NCBI RefSeq assembly: GCF_048773025.1
Contig: NC_133570.1
Location: 21,612,001 to 21,676,000 of the forward strand
Length of the DNA stretch: 64,000 nt
Direction of reading: 5' to 3'
Source: Camelus bactrianus
Taxonomy: Eukaryota > Chordata > Mammalia > Artiodactyla > Camelidae
The position numbers were made by a program, and so were the translations under genes. Position 1 is the stretch's first letter; each line of letters starts with the position of its first letter. Positions 24,270-35,904 of this stretch are shown piece after piece. The notes under the pieces are model-generated. The model worked only from the letters and a program-made list of their open reading frames with translations, did not search any database and had not been told where the DNA came from.

Positions 24270-25262
24270 GTCTCCATTTCCAAAATTTCTGCAGATACTT
24301 GACATAGAACCATAGGAAATGGATGAAACCACAGAGGGAAAAGAAAACCATTAGAAATGATGGATAGAAGGAAAAACATACAATCACATAGCACGTCGCC
24401 CTGGGATTAGCGTTGCTCACTCTGCATAATCCCCTGTAGATGCACCCAAATTGCCCTGTGTACTCGGCATCCGGTCCTTTTCATGGCAGAGTACTGGTCC
24501 ATGGTTCCGGTCCAGACGTCTAGGACGCAGTCAGTCACCCACTGAAGGACGTCGGCACTGCTCTCAGCTGGGGCTGTTCCGCACTTGGGAACTCTGGACG
24601 ATTGTGTCTACTTCCCCTGTGACCTTATGTTCTCACTTCTCTGAAATATATGCTCAGGTGTGCATGGCTGGGGTCTTTGGTGACCTCAAGTTTAACTCTT
24701 TAAGAAGCTGCCAACTCTTTTGCAGACATTCTCCACCAGATCCCACTTCTCTTAGTCACACATGTGCCACCCAGCTTCTCCACATCTTTGCCAACATGTG
24801 GGGCTGTCTGGATTTTTATTATATAGCCCCTATGATAGGCGAGAAGTGCTGCCTCACTGTGGTTTCATCTGCATTCCCCTCCTGGCTGATAAGGGAGGGC
24901 TGTTCACGTGCTCATTGCCGCCCATCTGCGCTCTTCCACAAAATATTTGTTCTAGCCCACTGGCCATCCTCTAAGTAAGTTCTTCTTGTCATTTCTTTTT
25001 TCTTTTTACTCTTTAGAGTTCAGCCTGTTTAGATACACCCTGAATTCATCATTCATAGGTTATATGATTTGCAAATATTTTCTTTCTACCTGTTATTTGG
25101 GTTTTTTTCATCCCCATTACATAGTTTGCAAGCAAAAGATATTGATACTATTGGCGTTCAAAGTTTTGATACTTCTTTTTGAATCACGTATATGGCATCC
25201 CCAATATTTGCTTAATCCTAGAGCCAAATGGTTTGCCAGTCTTTCTTCTAAAATTAATTGAT
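24270..25262 (-). mobile_element. Ancient LINE-1 remnant (antisense)
   Basis: Old antisense L1: 'cttctccacatctttgccaa' near 24,775, a CACTGTGGTTTCATCTGCATT stretch near 24,857 and 'atatgatttgcaaatatttt' near 25,063 are classic reverse-strand L1 text. Not present in block B. Confidence 0.7.
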
Positions 25263-25467
25263 GTATTTGAAAAGACTTCCTCTGAGGTACATGAGCAATT
25301 TCACTGGGTCTGATGATGGGACTCTGGCCTCTCACAGCAGCGTGGTGACTGCTGTCCCCACAGCACCCACTATAAGCACTGCCCAGCCCACACTGTCATG
25401 CCTCAGCAATTCCCCCAGGCCCAGAGGGGAAGCCCAGGCGCAGACTGAGGTGGCAGTGCGCTTGCTG

Positions 25468-25483
25468 GGAGCAGGGGGCAGCA
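25468..25483 (+). promoter_or_regulatory. CTCF-like motif upstream of V5
   Basis: GGAGCAGGGGGCAGCA, 251 bp before the V5 start codon. Confidence 0.5.
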
Positions 25484-25624
25484 CTTCCTCACTCAGCACC
25501 AGAGTCTCTTCTGGGACCTGGGCCCTGGCCTGGGAGTGGGGCCCCCACTGAAATCCTCCATTGAGCCCAGCTGCTCTCTGCTCAGGAGGGAGCCGGTCAC
25601 CAAGGTCACAGGGCCAGGAAGTAG

Positions 25625-25660
25625 ATTTGCATGAGGATGACCCCTCTGAAGATAAGAGAG
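25625..25660 (+). promoter_or_regulatory. V5 promoter: octamer and TATA-like box
   Basis: Perfect ATTTGCAT 25,625-25,632 with GATAAGAGAG at 25,651-25,660. Confidence 0.9.
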
Positions 25661-25718
25661 TCCCCAAGACACCACCCCCAGTTGTGGACTCAGAGGCAGA
25701 GCTCAGGGCGCCTCCACC

Positions 25719-26212
25719 ATGGCCTGGACCCCCCTCCTGCTGCCCCTCCTCTCTCTCTGCACAGGTGCTGCCCATAGGGCTCTGCCCTCGGTGTAATCAG
25801 GGCTCAGCCTGGCCCTGAACATCAGCTCAGCACAGGGGATGCTGCGGGGTGCGTGGTCCAAGGGAATGAGACCCTGGTCCCCACCCTAACTTTCCTCTCC
25901 TCTCCTGCAGGTTATGTGGCCCCTTCTGCACTGACTCAGCCCTCCACGGCGTCCATGTCCTTAGGACAGACGGCCAAGATCACCTGCCAAGGAGGCAGCT
26001 TACGAAGCTATTATGCTCACTGGTACCAGCAGAAGCCAGGCCTGGCCCCTGTGCTGGTCATCTACAAAGATAGCAACCGGCCCTCAGGGATCCCTGAGCG
26101 GTTCTCTGGCTCCAGATCGGGGGGCACAGCCACCCTGACCATCAGCAGGACCCAGGCCGAGGACGAGGCCGACTATTACTGTCTCTCAGCAGACAGCAGT
26201 GATTATAATGCT
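25719..26212 (+). CDS. IGLV3: V5: immunoglobulin lambda variable segment, IGLV3-like
   Basis: Intact V-lambda segment of subgroup 3. Leader exon 25,719-25,764 ([16 protein letters not shown]), V exon 25,911-26,212 beginning with the end of the leader (YVA). The mature domain starts [16 protein letters not shown]; Cys23 ([12 protein letters not shown]), Trp41 (AHWYQQKPG) and Cys104 (DYYCLSAD) are present, and CDR3 germline residues are [10 protein letters not shown]. The CDR1 SLRSYY and the overall form recall human IGLV3-19. FR3 reads [15 protein letters not shown] where V7 and V11 have ISGAQAED. Good octamer and RSS. V5, V6 and V7 form an IGLV3 cluster at the 3' half of block A. Confidence 0.96.
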
Positions 26213-26251
26213 CACAGTGACACAGGCAGATGGGGAAGTAGGACATAAAAC
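26213..26251 (+). other. V5 recombination signal (23-RSS)
   Basis: CACAGTG 26,213-26,219, 23-bp spacer, nonamer ACATAAAAC 26,243-26,251 (moderate). Confidence 0.9.
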
Positions 26252-28033
26252 ACCCTGCATCTCTGTCACCCTCTCCTCTAGTCCCTGGAGGCCTGTGGCC
26301 AAAGCAGTGACAGTTCTGGCCCAGTTCCCCCAGATCTGAGCTCCCAGGCTGCCCTCCCCTCCACCCTCCAGGCTGCTCTACACGCGGTGGATCAGTGGTG
26401 GATTTCTGGCTGGCAGGATGTTGCTGTCATGGTGTTTTTGTGCCTAAGTTATGTGTGGGGGGAGGAGGGCCTGGGTGGAGTCAGACAGGGACATCCAGCG
26501 ATGCAGGAGGACCCTACATCACAAGGGAGTCTGAGCTCTCAGTGAAATGGGTTTATGGTCATGTCTCTGGATGGAAGCATTTCCCCTTAAGAACTAAGAG
26601 CCCAGACCAGCAAGTAGGAGGTCAGGGGACAGGGAGCAAATGTGTTGAGCAGGTCCCAGGGATGATATGGGTGGAGCCCTTCCTACCCTCTCACCTTGAA
26701 TCCCGGCCCCGTGAATCCTGGCGATGGGAGAGGCATCGTACATTGTGCACAGATTTAGAGCATATCTCGCACCTGGACGGCTTTACCATCCCCCACAAGT
26801 GTTGGCACTTGCCTGGCAAAGTGACTGGCTCTTCCATCGGCTGTTGGTCCATCACTAAGGCAGCAGCCTCGGGATGTTGGGGAAAGTGGTAGGACCGGTG
26901 AAGCCCGTGAGCCTGGGCCCACAGCAGCCCCTCTTTTGATGTGGAATGAGTTCACGGTCAGAAGCCCCATGAGGAAACAGAATTCTATGAGTCTGAGGAT
27001 AACAGTTTGGCCAGAAGCATTGCAGACAAAGAAGGCAACTCCCAGTCTGCATGAAAGATCTGTCAGTAAGAGCAGAGCTCCCCCCTCCATGCTGGAAAAG
27101 GTCTGATGTCATCCACTGAGCACCGGGTCCCTGGCAGATTCCCGAGGGAAGGGTGTCCCACGGGAGCCGTGCTGGTCTGTGCTGTTGGCAGGCTGGTGAC
27201 GGAAATGGCTGTGGGCAGGTTGGCTGTAGACACTGGAGCCATCCTGACTAGCCTGTGGCTGATCCTCCCCTTCCCATGGGGTCACCGGGTCATAGCGACC
27301 ACCCGGCGATGGTTGGAGAGGGAGGCAGACTGCTATCCACAGAGCAGGACCTCCTGTCCACCTGGTTATTAACACCACTTCCTTTTCAGGACACACGGTG
27401 CTAAGCATTTTCATGGGACACAAATAAATGAATCTCCAGGTCCCTCTGTGGGGGTTCATACTTGTGTCTTTTCCATGTATTCCTGCCACGTCTCTGACGG
27501 TCCAGTGAAAGTCTGAGTCTCAGCCCATAAATTAGCACACAGCCCCCTCCAGCCACCTCTGTGTTCAGGCTAATGGACCAGGTACCCTGCTCCAGTGGTC
27601 ACTCATCAATCCAGGAGAATTCTCCTCCACTGCTGCCCTTCAGGGATGTCCCCGATAGGGGCGGAAGGACCAAGATGGCTAACTCTCAGGGGTGTCTTCA
27701 TATCATCCAGAAACCTCTCCAAACCAGCCCCAAGGGTTTTCCTCTGCGACACTGGTCATAGGCATCTCCCCACGAGGCAGAGGTGGGGGTTGCTGGAGAA
27801 CAGACATTGCAGCAGGACTTGGGCTCAGGGGTGTTTGGGCCACCTCCTCAGGCAGCTCCCCGGGGCTTCAGTACCTGGGCGTGGGCCCGACCTCGTATCA
27901 ACCTCCTCTACGTCAGGACAGAGAGCTACTGCACATGCCCACCCATCACCGGGCTGCTCAGGCCTTGCCTGGTCCCCGTAGGTGGCTCTGGTCCCAGGGG
28001 AATTAGGGACTCACAGTAACAATACAGTTTCCA

Positions 28034-28840
28034 CTAGGGCTCAGTAGCTGCAACAGTCTTTCTCAGATGAGCTCTCTGTTGACACAGATGAATGACAACC
28101 ACTAGGCTGCCCCTGTCTTTCAGTTCCAGGGACACCAGGATCATCGGCCAACACCAACGCTCTGTCACATGATCCAATACTCCGTTGGGCCCGTGGGACT
28201 TTGTGGACCACACCCACCTCCACATTGGTGGCAAAACAGAAGTACTTGTCTCCTGCCAAACCAAGGATCCCGTCGCACACAGTCTTGGTACCAGGGGCCA
28301 GCACTGGGGTAAGGGCAGTCCTGGAAGAGAGAGACCTGAGAATAGCCATCGTCTGGCTTTCAGGTGAACAGAGATCATGAGACACGGGTAGAAGGTTGGG
28401 GGGACTCTCTGCTCTGTCCCAGAACCAGGAGCGTCCACTAGGCTGCCCCACCGTCTAGAAGGAAACTTGACGGCCAGGGCAGTGTCTTGTCCACACTGAT
28501 TTTCAGGAACGATTATCAGCCAGAACAAAGTGCTTCTGAAGGAACGTTGGCTGGGTGGGTGTCCTCCTGCCTCCGACTCTGGCACAGTAGCCACTTCTGC
28601 GCTTGTTTGGCTTTGGACCAACAGCCAGAACCACCAAGAGTCAGTCCGTAACTCCTGTGTCCCCCAGGACCAAGCCCAGAACCACACGCATAAACATCCC
28701 GTGACCCCAGAGATCTGTGCAATGATGGTTCTGGGATCCAGCCATCTCCCCCTGCAAATGAGCCTGCTCATATTTTCATAGTGAGTTGGAGCCCCTCGTG
28801 CCTGGTCTGAGGCAGGCAGTGGCCAAGCAGAGACGCGCAC
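28034..28840 (-). other. Unrecognised 268-codon open frame (possible relic)
   Basis: Longest open frame in the window outside the V genes and their extensions. The predicted protein is rich in Trp, Ser and Leu and has no motif I recognise; it has no signal peptide and no coiled coil. An overlapping minus-strand frame (28,041-28,451) is also open, which weakens the case for either. There is no counterpart in block B. It may be chance, or a decayed exon or transposon fragment. Confidence 0.15.
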
Positions 28841-28950
28841 ATCATGCCCTGGGGCCCGCCATCCCTGCTCTGGGAGTCACACCTGAGCAGTGGTTCTGAA
28901 TCTGCACCAGGACAGAGGACGCCCTGAGCCTCCAGCAATATGCGGAACAC

Positions 28951-28966
28951 CCACTAGGGGGCAGCA
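28951..28966 (+). promoter_or_regulatory. CTCF-like motif upstream of V6
   Basis: CCACTAGGGGGCAGCA, a very good core match, 1,163 bp before the V6 start. Confidence 0.65.
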
Positions 28967-30009
28967 GAGTCACATGGCAAATTCACCTGGAGTGGGCGTG
29001 TCCTGTGCATCAGGGGATCCACATGCAGGAGAGTATGTAACCACGACCTCACACTCGAAGACAGGTGTCCTTCTACAGTGTCACCTTCACTATCAAATAC
29101 ACATTTTCTGTCTCCGAATGTCCCAATCCTGCTCTCGCAGGTGGTGCCTCTTTCCTGACCCAAAACCCACCTCCAGTCCACGTACACCCTGCTGAAAAGC
29201 CATCACTGTCCACAAACATCCGTCCTCCCTGTGATCTCACATCCCCTCCTCCCCTGCGCTCGGAGCCCCGGTCCCCCAGACACAGCTGCTCCTGCTCCCC
29301 CACCATCCCCAACCTGTCCCTCCACTCACCCCTCACAGAGAAGAGGGAGGGGACCAGTATTTCCCCACTTCCCGATTCCCTGGACCTGACACACAGCAGT
29401 CACTCAACAAACTCTTCTGGACTTAAATCATAATTATGTTTATGACAATTATTTTCCACATGAAGGCATGTTGATTGTGATAAACATTCGCTGGCAGAGC
29501 TGTTAAGCCCTGAGCCCCCGCTCACTCTCCTACAGAGCAAACAGTTCTTTCAGCTCCCGGTCAGTTCCTGCCCCGGATGCAAAATGGGGACACTGAGGAC
29601 GGCATGCAGCCTGCCCCAGCAGCTCACAGCCAAGGGCACACACAGACCATGACGGCTCTGGAACACTCCACGTACTTTGTCAAAGAACGAATTTTACTCC
29701 CTCTCTGGAGCCCAGGAGCTGTGATCAGGGGTAGGACCGTGCACCTGACAGCATCAGAGTGTCACCTACAGATAGGTTGAAAAAGAACAGATTCATCTCT
29801 GGCCTCTCAGTGGCCATGCCGGCCAGGAGTGACATCAATGCACAGTGTGGGTTGGACATGTCCCCAGACTCTGGGACCAGCAGGCAGAGGAGGAGCCCCT
29901 GGGCTGAGGGCGCAGTCTCAGGGCCTGCCACTCCCTCTCTGGGTCCCTGGGGACTGAGCCCTTCTCTGAAATCACAGAGCCCCTCAGGCCGCCCCCTGGA
30001 TGCTGGCTG

Positions 30010-30055
30010 CTTTGCACACCCAGTAGCTCTCTCTCCAGCAAGGGGATAAGAGAGG
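30010..30055 (+). promoter_or_regulatory. V6 promoter: weak octamer and TATA-like box
   Basis: CTTTGCAC (two mismatches to the octamer) at 30,010-30,017 and GATAAGAG at about 30,045. No better octamer is seen close by. Confidence 0.55.
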
Positions 30056-30113
30056 CCTGGGGGGAAACCTGCCCAGCCTCGCCCTCGGGGAGCAGAATCG
30101 GGGCATCTCCACC

Positions 30114-30845
30114 ATGGCCTGGTTGCCCCTCCTCCTCAGCCTCCTGGCTCACTGGACAGGTGCTGACCCCAGGATCACATCCACACCCGCCCAGGGCTGG
30201 GGACAAGCCTGGCTCTGACTGAGCTCAGAAGGGAGCTGCCAGTGGGGGCAGGTGGCTGGTGGTCCTGCTGCAGGATGAGGGGCTGGAGGGGATGACATCC
30301 CACACTGTGCTCAGTGCTGTGTGGGCCCTGAGGGGCTGCACCTGCCAGAGGAAGGGGGCAGGTTTCTCATTTGTTCAGGGGCACCATTCCACCACTCAAG
30401 CCCATGGGGTCACTGGGGGTGAGACTGATGGGAGGGGCCTGTGTGGGCCCAGGGAATCCCTGGGGCTCAATGCAGGTCAGCTGCTGGGGTCTCCTGGGAA
30501 AAGCTCCTTCATCTTCAGCCCAGGTATCCTTTCTCTCCTGCAGGCTCTGTGGCCTCCTACGAACTGACTCAGTCACCCTCAGTGTCAGTGGCACTGAGAC
30601 AGACGGCCAAGATCACCTGTGGCGGGGACAACATTGGAAGTAAAAGTGTTCACTGGTACCAGCAGAAGCCGGGCCAGGCCCCTGTGCTGGTCATCTATGA
30701 TGATAACAGTCGGCCCTCAGGGATCCCTGAGCGGTTCTCAGGCTCTAACTCCGGGAACACGGCCACCCTGACCATCAGCGGGGCCCAGGCCGAGGACGAG
30801 GCCGACTACTACTGTCAGGTGTGGGACAGCAGTAGTGCTAATGCT
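30114..30845 (+). CDS. IGLV3: V6: immunoglobulin lambda variable segment, IGLV3-like (3-21 type)
   Basis: Intact V-lambda segment. Leader exon 30,114-30,159 ([16 protein letters not shown]), an intron of 384 bp (longer than the 113-146 bp of the others), V exon 30,544-30,845. The mature domain begins [14 protein letters not shown]; Cys23 ([14 protein letters not shown]), Trp41 ([11 protein letters not shown]) and Cys104 ([10 protein letters not shown]) are all present. CDR1 NIGSKS and CDR3 [10 protein letters not shown] are strikingly like human IGLV3-21 or 3-9, so this lineage is older than the mammalian orders involved. FR1 has [11 protein letters not shown] where the related segments have Gly before Gln. 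The octamer is poor. No block-B copy. Confidence 0.96.
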
Positions 30846-30884
30846 CACAGTGACACAGGCAGATGGGGAAGTGGGACACAAACT
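30846..30884 (+). other. V6 recombination signal (23-RSS)
   Basis: CACAGTG 30,846-30,852, 23-bp spacer, nonamer ACACAAACT 30,876-30,884. Confidence 0.9.
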
Positions 30885-33199
30885 TCCCTGCCTGGACTGG
30901 TGCTCACCCCAGTCCCCTTTGAGCAGTGGGAGGTCAGGCTGCAGCCCAGGCATCCTCTCGGGTCCTGGCCCCGCTCCTCCAGGGCCGAGGTTTATACTGA
31001 TAAAAAGGGAGAAGGTAGCTGTTCTGGGCTTCAAAGGCTGCAGTCAGGATTGGGAGGAAAGGAAAGGTTTAGGATCATGATGTGTGACTGTGGCCCCAGA
31101 TGTGATCACACGTCTGCGGGAGAGGGGGGCTATGTGACATGGCGGGGTTCTGGGGGAATCCTTCTCCTCTGGGAGGAACCTGCTGGATTAGGCCTGCGAC
31201 GAGGTCCTGTGCTTTCCTGCATGAAGAGTCCCCACTTCCTGGGGGCTGCCTGAGGCCCGGAGAGGACTGAGCCCCAGCCCCTGACCCCAGGGCCCTCCTC
31301 CCCTGAGATGTAGCACAAATTACACAGACAGGGCAGACCCGCCCTGGGCTCCTCCTGCAGAACTTCTCCTGGACACACAGTCCTCCTGTTGGACCCCAGG
31401 ACCAGAGCCCCCAAAACTACTGTCTGATGGGTACAGACGTTCTGTGTAGGGAGATATAGATCATATTATCCAGGCTTCTCCAAGACACACAGCCAATTGG
31501 GTACAGAGATGGATTAGGAGGAATTGGTTGACAAGGTTCTGGAGGCTGAGAAGTCCTAAGAGGCACCGTCAAAGGGGGAACCCCCGAGGGCCTGTGTGTG
31601 ATTCCTCCCCAAGGCCTGAGATCCAGGGAGGCTGACATGCCTCTCGTCCAGGGCAGGAGGGCGACGTCCCAGGGACCCCCAGGAGGAGATGTTCTGCCCC
31701 CTCCGCCCTTTGCTCTTGCCAGGACCCCAGGGATGGGATGGAGCCCACCCATATGGGGAGGGCCACCTGCTTCTCTGAGCCCTAGGGTCCGAAGGCTAAT
31801 GCTCTCCTAAAACACCCCCAACGCCCCATGAAATGAGTACCACTGGGACCTGCTTGTCCAGCCAAGTGGACGCACGAATTTAACCATCACGGTGGTTAGT
31901 GATACATTGCATGGATGGGTATTTTACTATAGTTTTTTTTTAATTGCTGAGTCTGAAAATAAAGTACAGGAAATGATTTTGAAGTCCTTTCACCAACAAA
32001 CAGAAAGAACGGGGCAGGGATCACCATTCACCCTCTCCCTGGACAAAACATGGGGGGTCACTGGTGCCCCATACAGTCTCTCTCTCTCTCCATATTCTAC
32101 ATATTTCAGAACCAACACTCATGTGTCCAGTTCAGCACCACCACATCTCCCCAGAAACCCAGAACGTCTGTGGCAGCTAATTACCTGTGTTAGCGAATGA
32201 GACCCTCAGGCTCCCCCCTCACACGTGGTCAGCAATTCTCTCCAGTCCAGCTTCATCAGCTCTGAATCCTTGTAACTCGAGGCAGTAGAGCTTCTGCAAA
32301 AGGTCCACAGAGAGGAGTGTGCTCGCTGTGCGCAGCCAGACAATTTCTACGGATTGTAAGAAGTGCGCGTGGGGCCCTTCACAATTGCTTCAAAAAAACC
32401 CTAGACAGTAACTACAGTCCTGTTAAGAAGTCAGAACTCTAATAAAGATGACAGAAAGGTTAATTTTTAAAAAGCCGGTCTCAATGTGCAGTTGGTAAAC
32501 ATGTAGGCCCTATAAACCCCTGAAGGCTCATCTGTCCCCGTAACAATGGCCATGAGACACCCGTCACTCCCACTCACCTAGGACAGTGATGACCAAGCAG
32601 TCCTGCCCAGCAGAGCCAGCAGGATCCAGGCCAGACCTCTGCGTGGCCAAATCAGCCTCCCACCCCAACAGATGCTCATCTCTAACCTGGGACACAGCCC
32701 CGCTGAACTCCCCAAGCCAGGATGTGGTGGGGACAGCAGTGAGCCCCGGGGACCCAGGCATGCAACCCAGCCTGGCCCTCACGGCTCCTGCGTCCTGGTC
32801 AGGTACTGCCCCAGAGGACCATGGTCTGACCCCTGGCCTCCATCCTGGGCTCACCTCACTTTTCTCTATTAATCTGGGGACTTCCTCTCTTTGGGTCTTG
32901 GCATTACCAGCTGTTAAGCCTTTGTTCCAAGTTAAATTATAAAAAGGCACCCAGAATGCATTAAAACCAAACAGAAAATTGGCAAGGATCCCAGTGAGTC
33001 ATGAGGTCCTGGAGTTCCCTGTCCTTCTGCAGGAATCCTAGAAAGGGCTTCAGCCATTGGTATGATTTCCAGATGGATTCCCAGTGGAATAAGCAGGAGA
33101 CACCCTGTGTCCTCAAAAAGGCAGATGATGCTGAGCTAGACATTCACTCCCCAAGAGCCGTGAGAGGGGGGAGATGACATGGAAACCACAGGAGGAGAG

Positions 33200-33281
33200 A
33201 TGAGGATGGTGATGGTGACGAGGATGGTGATGGTGATTGTGATGAGGAAGAGGACAGTGATGAGGATGGTGATAATGATGC
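33200..33281 (+). repeat. GATGAGGATGGT-type short tandem repeat
   Basis: About 80 bp of imperfect GAT/GGT/GAG triplets. Confidence 0.85.
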
Positions 33282-33684
33282 CATGAGGCACAAATGAACT
33301 CAAGTACCAGAAACAGCATCACACAACTGCCCTCCTGGGTTGGGCATAGTATCCGTCCTGGTTCGTTGCCACAAGGAGCCCTGGGTCCCCAGGGAGTTAC
33401 ACACGTTGATATGGACACTGATACTTTCCAGACAAGCTGCAGTTCATCTCGCACCCTCCACTCTAGTAACAAAAGCAAAGAATCACGAAAGGAATTTCAA
33501 CCCAGAGACAAGGTTATGGGAACCACGCCTGCACCCCGTAGGTGACATCTCTGTGCTGAGCTGGACAGGGCTGGGGTCACAGATGGCCCAGAGGCAGGTC
33601 TGGAATCCCTGCTTCACACCCTCTTAGGTGACAGGTATTCAGGGTGACCTGCAGGAAAGGAGTTCCTGGTCTGGCTCCCCTCCT

Positions 33685-33700
33685 CCAGCAGGGGGCAGCA
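33685..33700 (+). promoter_or_regulatory. CTCF-like motif upstream of V7
   Basis: CCAGCAGGGGGCAGCA, identical to the V1 motif, 564 bp before the V7 start codon. Confidence 0.65.
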
Positions 33701-34136
33701 GAGGCAGCAGGCGCATCAGAACTGAGGCTGGGGCCGCCCAGGTGGAGCCTCAGGGGAATCAGCACTGGGGGTACACTGGGGCCTGAGGGTCAGGCCTGGC
33801 AGGAAGTTGGGACTGACCACCTCATCCCCTGACAGCACAGGGACCATGTTGGAGGTTCAAATGCACAGTGCCCCCCAGGACACTGAGGGGACAGGGCACA
33901 GGGCATGCCTCCCCTCCCACCAGGATCCTTCCAGGCTGACAGCCCCATTGAGCCAGCCCAGCAGAGTTCACAGGCCGGGATGGTTGGGACAGCGGTCACG
34001 TGGTGAGACACAGGAAGGGCATTGTGATCACGGCCCCGGGAAGCCAGGTCTCATTTAGGAACATGAGAAGACTGGGAGGAGGCTGAGTGAGTTGCCCTGG
34101 CTGAAGGATTGGTCACAAGCCCCAGGAAGGGGGTAA

Positions 34137-34188
34137 ATTTGCATAAACACAAACCTTCCTGCCCCAAAGCTCTGAGGGAATAAGAGGG
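34137..34188 (+). promoter_or_regulatory. V7 promoter: octamer and TATA-like box
   Basis: Perfect ATTTGCAT at 34,137-34,144 and GAATAAGAGGG near 34,178-34,188. Confidence 0.88.
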
Positions 34189-34248
34189 ACTTTGACGAGC
34201 CCTGCCCTGCTGCGGGGTCTCAGAAGCAGAGCTCAGGGCACCTCCATC

Positions 34249-34738
34249 ATGGCCTGGACCCCCCTGCTGCTCCCCCTCCTCTCTCTCTGCACAGGTCCTG
34301 CCCCCAGGCTTCTGACCCCAGGGTACCCAGGGATCAGCCAGGCCTTCAACATCAGCTCAGCAAGGGGAAGCTGCGGGGTGCTTGGTCCTAGGGAATGAGA
34401 CCCTGGTCCCCACCCTCACTCTCCTCTCCTCTCCTGCAGGTTATGTGGCCTCTTCTGCACTGACTCAGCCCTCCACGGTGTCCGTGTCCTTGGGACAGAC
34501 GGCCAGGATCACCTGTCAAGGAGGTAACTTCGGAAGCAGTTATGCTTTCTGGTACCAGCAGAAGCCAGGCCAGGCCCCTGTGATGGTCATCTACAGAGAT
34601 AGCAACCGGCCCTCAGGGATCCCTGAGCGGTTCTCTGGCTCCAGTTCTGGGGACACAGCCACCCTGACCATCAGCGGAGCCCAGGCTGAGGACGAGGCCG
34701 ACTATTACTGTCACTCAGCAGATAGCAGTGGTAATGCT
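34249..34738 (+). CDS. IGLV3: V7: immunoglobulin lambda variable segment, IGLV3-like
   Basis: Intact V-lambda segment. Leader exon 34,249-34,294 ([16 protein letters not shown]), V exon 34,440-34,738. The mature domain begins [16 protein letters not shown]. Cys23 ([12 protein letters not shown]), Trp41 (AFWYQQKPG) and Cys104 (DYYCHSAD) are present; CDR3 germline residues are [11 protein letters not shown]2 has APVMVIY where V5 and V11 have APVLVIY. Perfect octamer, consensus heptamer and strong nonamer. Its 3' flank up to 35,890 is nearly the same as V11's, marking V7 as the last gene of block A. Confidence 0.96.
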
Positions 34739-34777
34739 CACAGTGGCACAGGCAGATGGGAAAGTGGGCACAAAACC
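34739..34777 (+). other. V7 recombination signal (23-RSS)
   Basis: CACAGTG 34,739-34,745, 23-bp spacer, nonamer CACAAAACC 34,769-34,777 (good). Confidence 0.92.
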
Positions 34778-35895
34778 CCTCCATCTCTGTCACCCTCTCC
34801 TCCAGCCCCAGGAGGCCTGTGGACAAAGCAGTGACAGGTCTGGACCAGTTCCCCCACATCTGAGCTCCCAGGCTGCCCTCCCCCCACCCTCCAGGCAGCT
34901 CCGCACACAGTGGATCAGGGGTGAAACATGGCCTGGCTGGACCAGTGTGTCCTGGGGTTGGCTGAACAGGATATGAATAGGGGACAGAGGTTCTGAATGG
35001 AAGAACAAGCAGAGGGACACATCTTACCAGGTTAATTACCTCAACATTTCCTTAAGTGGTCAGCGGATTATCCAGCATTCGACCCCAGAATCTGTCCACT
35101 CAACTAAGCCATTGAATAGCCAGCACCTTTCATACACACTCGGTCCACTGAGTCCAAGGGGGGCGGCTCTGTTGACTAGTTACCCTGATCCTTGTCCCTG
35201 AAGTGATCGGGGTGGGGTGGGATTTTAGGGCTGGATCCTGAACCTCAGCGGGGACCCCACTGACAGAGGGCTGACAGGGAGAGTCCAGGAGCTGCCTGTG
35301 GCCTGGATGAGGCCACGAGGGCAGGAGGGGAGGGGTGGCTGGTCTCCCAGGGAAGGATGGGTGCTGGTGTAGGGGAGCAGGAGTAGAAAGGATCCTGAGG
35401 TTCAGTCCGGCAGGGACCTCTGTCACCTGACTCTGGCTCCACTCTCAGGGGACACAGGGCCATCCCATCCATCCCCCACTCCAGGAAAGGGCTGTTCTCT
35501 CCAAGGGTTTGCAGTGACTTTGTCCCAAACATGCCCCTGCAGGTCCCTCTCATGGGGAATGTCCTGCCCCCTTACACTGGAGAGAAGGAGGCAGGAAAGC
35601 TGCAGGAACAAACCCACCCCGATGAGGGTCCCAGCATTTTCACACTTTAGGGGTCTCTGCTGCTAAGAAATGGAAGAAAGTCCACCAGAGTATCTGATGG
35701 GCAGACAGAGGGACAGACCGCAGGGTATGAGGACAGGGACGGAAAAGGGGGGCCAATGAAGACTATTCCCTCTGTGCTTAGATGGTGACCAGCCAGGGAT
35801 GGGGCTGCCAGCACAAAGCCTTGGCCAGAGAGGGACGGTCAGGGTGGCCTGCGGGGACAGCCCGATGGCCAGGATCCATCTGTGCCCACACCTGC
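34778..35895. other. V7 downstream region, end of block A
   Basis: Matches 55,805-56,926 after V11. The match ends at CACACCTGCT, where block B's ancient LINE begins. No gene seen. Confidence 0.65.
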
Positions 35896-35904
35896 TAGGT
35901 GTGG

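Larger units (their letters stand above)
20913..25467. other. V4-V5 spacer
   Basis: 20,913-23,775 matches 51,058-53,895 after V10; beyond that the copies diverge. It holds a retroviral pro/pol fossil, a GT microsatellite, a CTCF-like motif at 23,677 and an ancient antisense LINE. No host gene is recognised. Confidence 0.6.
26252..30009. other. V5-V6 spacer
   Basis: Only in block A. No gene recognised. The longest open frame is on the minus strand (28,034-28,840, 268 codons) and is described separately. A CTCF-like motif is at 28,951. Confidence 0.55.
30885..34136. other. V6-V7 spacer
   Basis: Only in block A. A GAT-rich trinucleotide repeat at 33,200-33,281 and a CTCF-like motif at 33,685. 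No gene or clear transposon recognised. Confidence 0.55.
1..35895. repeat. Segmental duplication block A (V1-V7)
   Basis: First unit of a tandem duplication. Its left end (1-1,151 and 5,255-6,660) matches 35,905-38,370 in block B, and its start also matches 62,704-64,000. The upstream region and body of V1 (7,195-9,560) match those of V8 (42,690-45,080). V2 to V3 (about 13,200-17,210) matches V9 to V10 (46,560-50,550). V4 downstream to about 23,775 matches V10 downstream to 53,895. V7 downstream (34,770-35,890) matches V11 downstream (55,800-56,926). The true left edge lies outside the window. Boundaries were read by eye. Confidence 0.85.

Noticed and set aside
30441-31253. 270-codon plus-strand open frame including V6
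   Set aside because: It is the V6 exon plus intron and read-through across the RSS; real boundaries are the splice acceptor at 30,543 and the heptamer at 30,846.
33113-33478. His-rich minus frame (HHHHPHHH-like)
   Set aside because: It is the translation of the GAT/GGT triplet repeat at 33,200-33,281.
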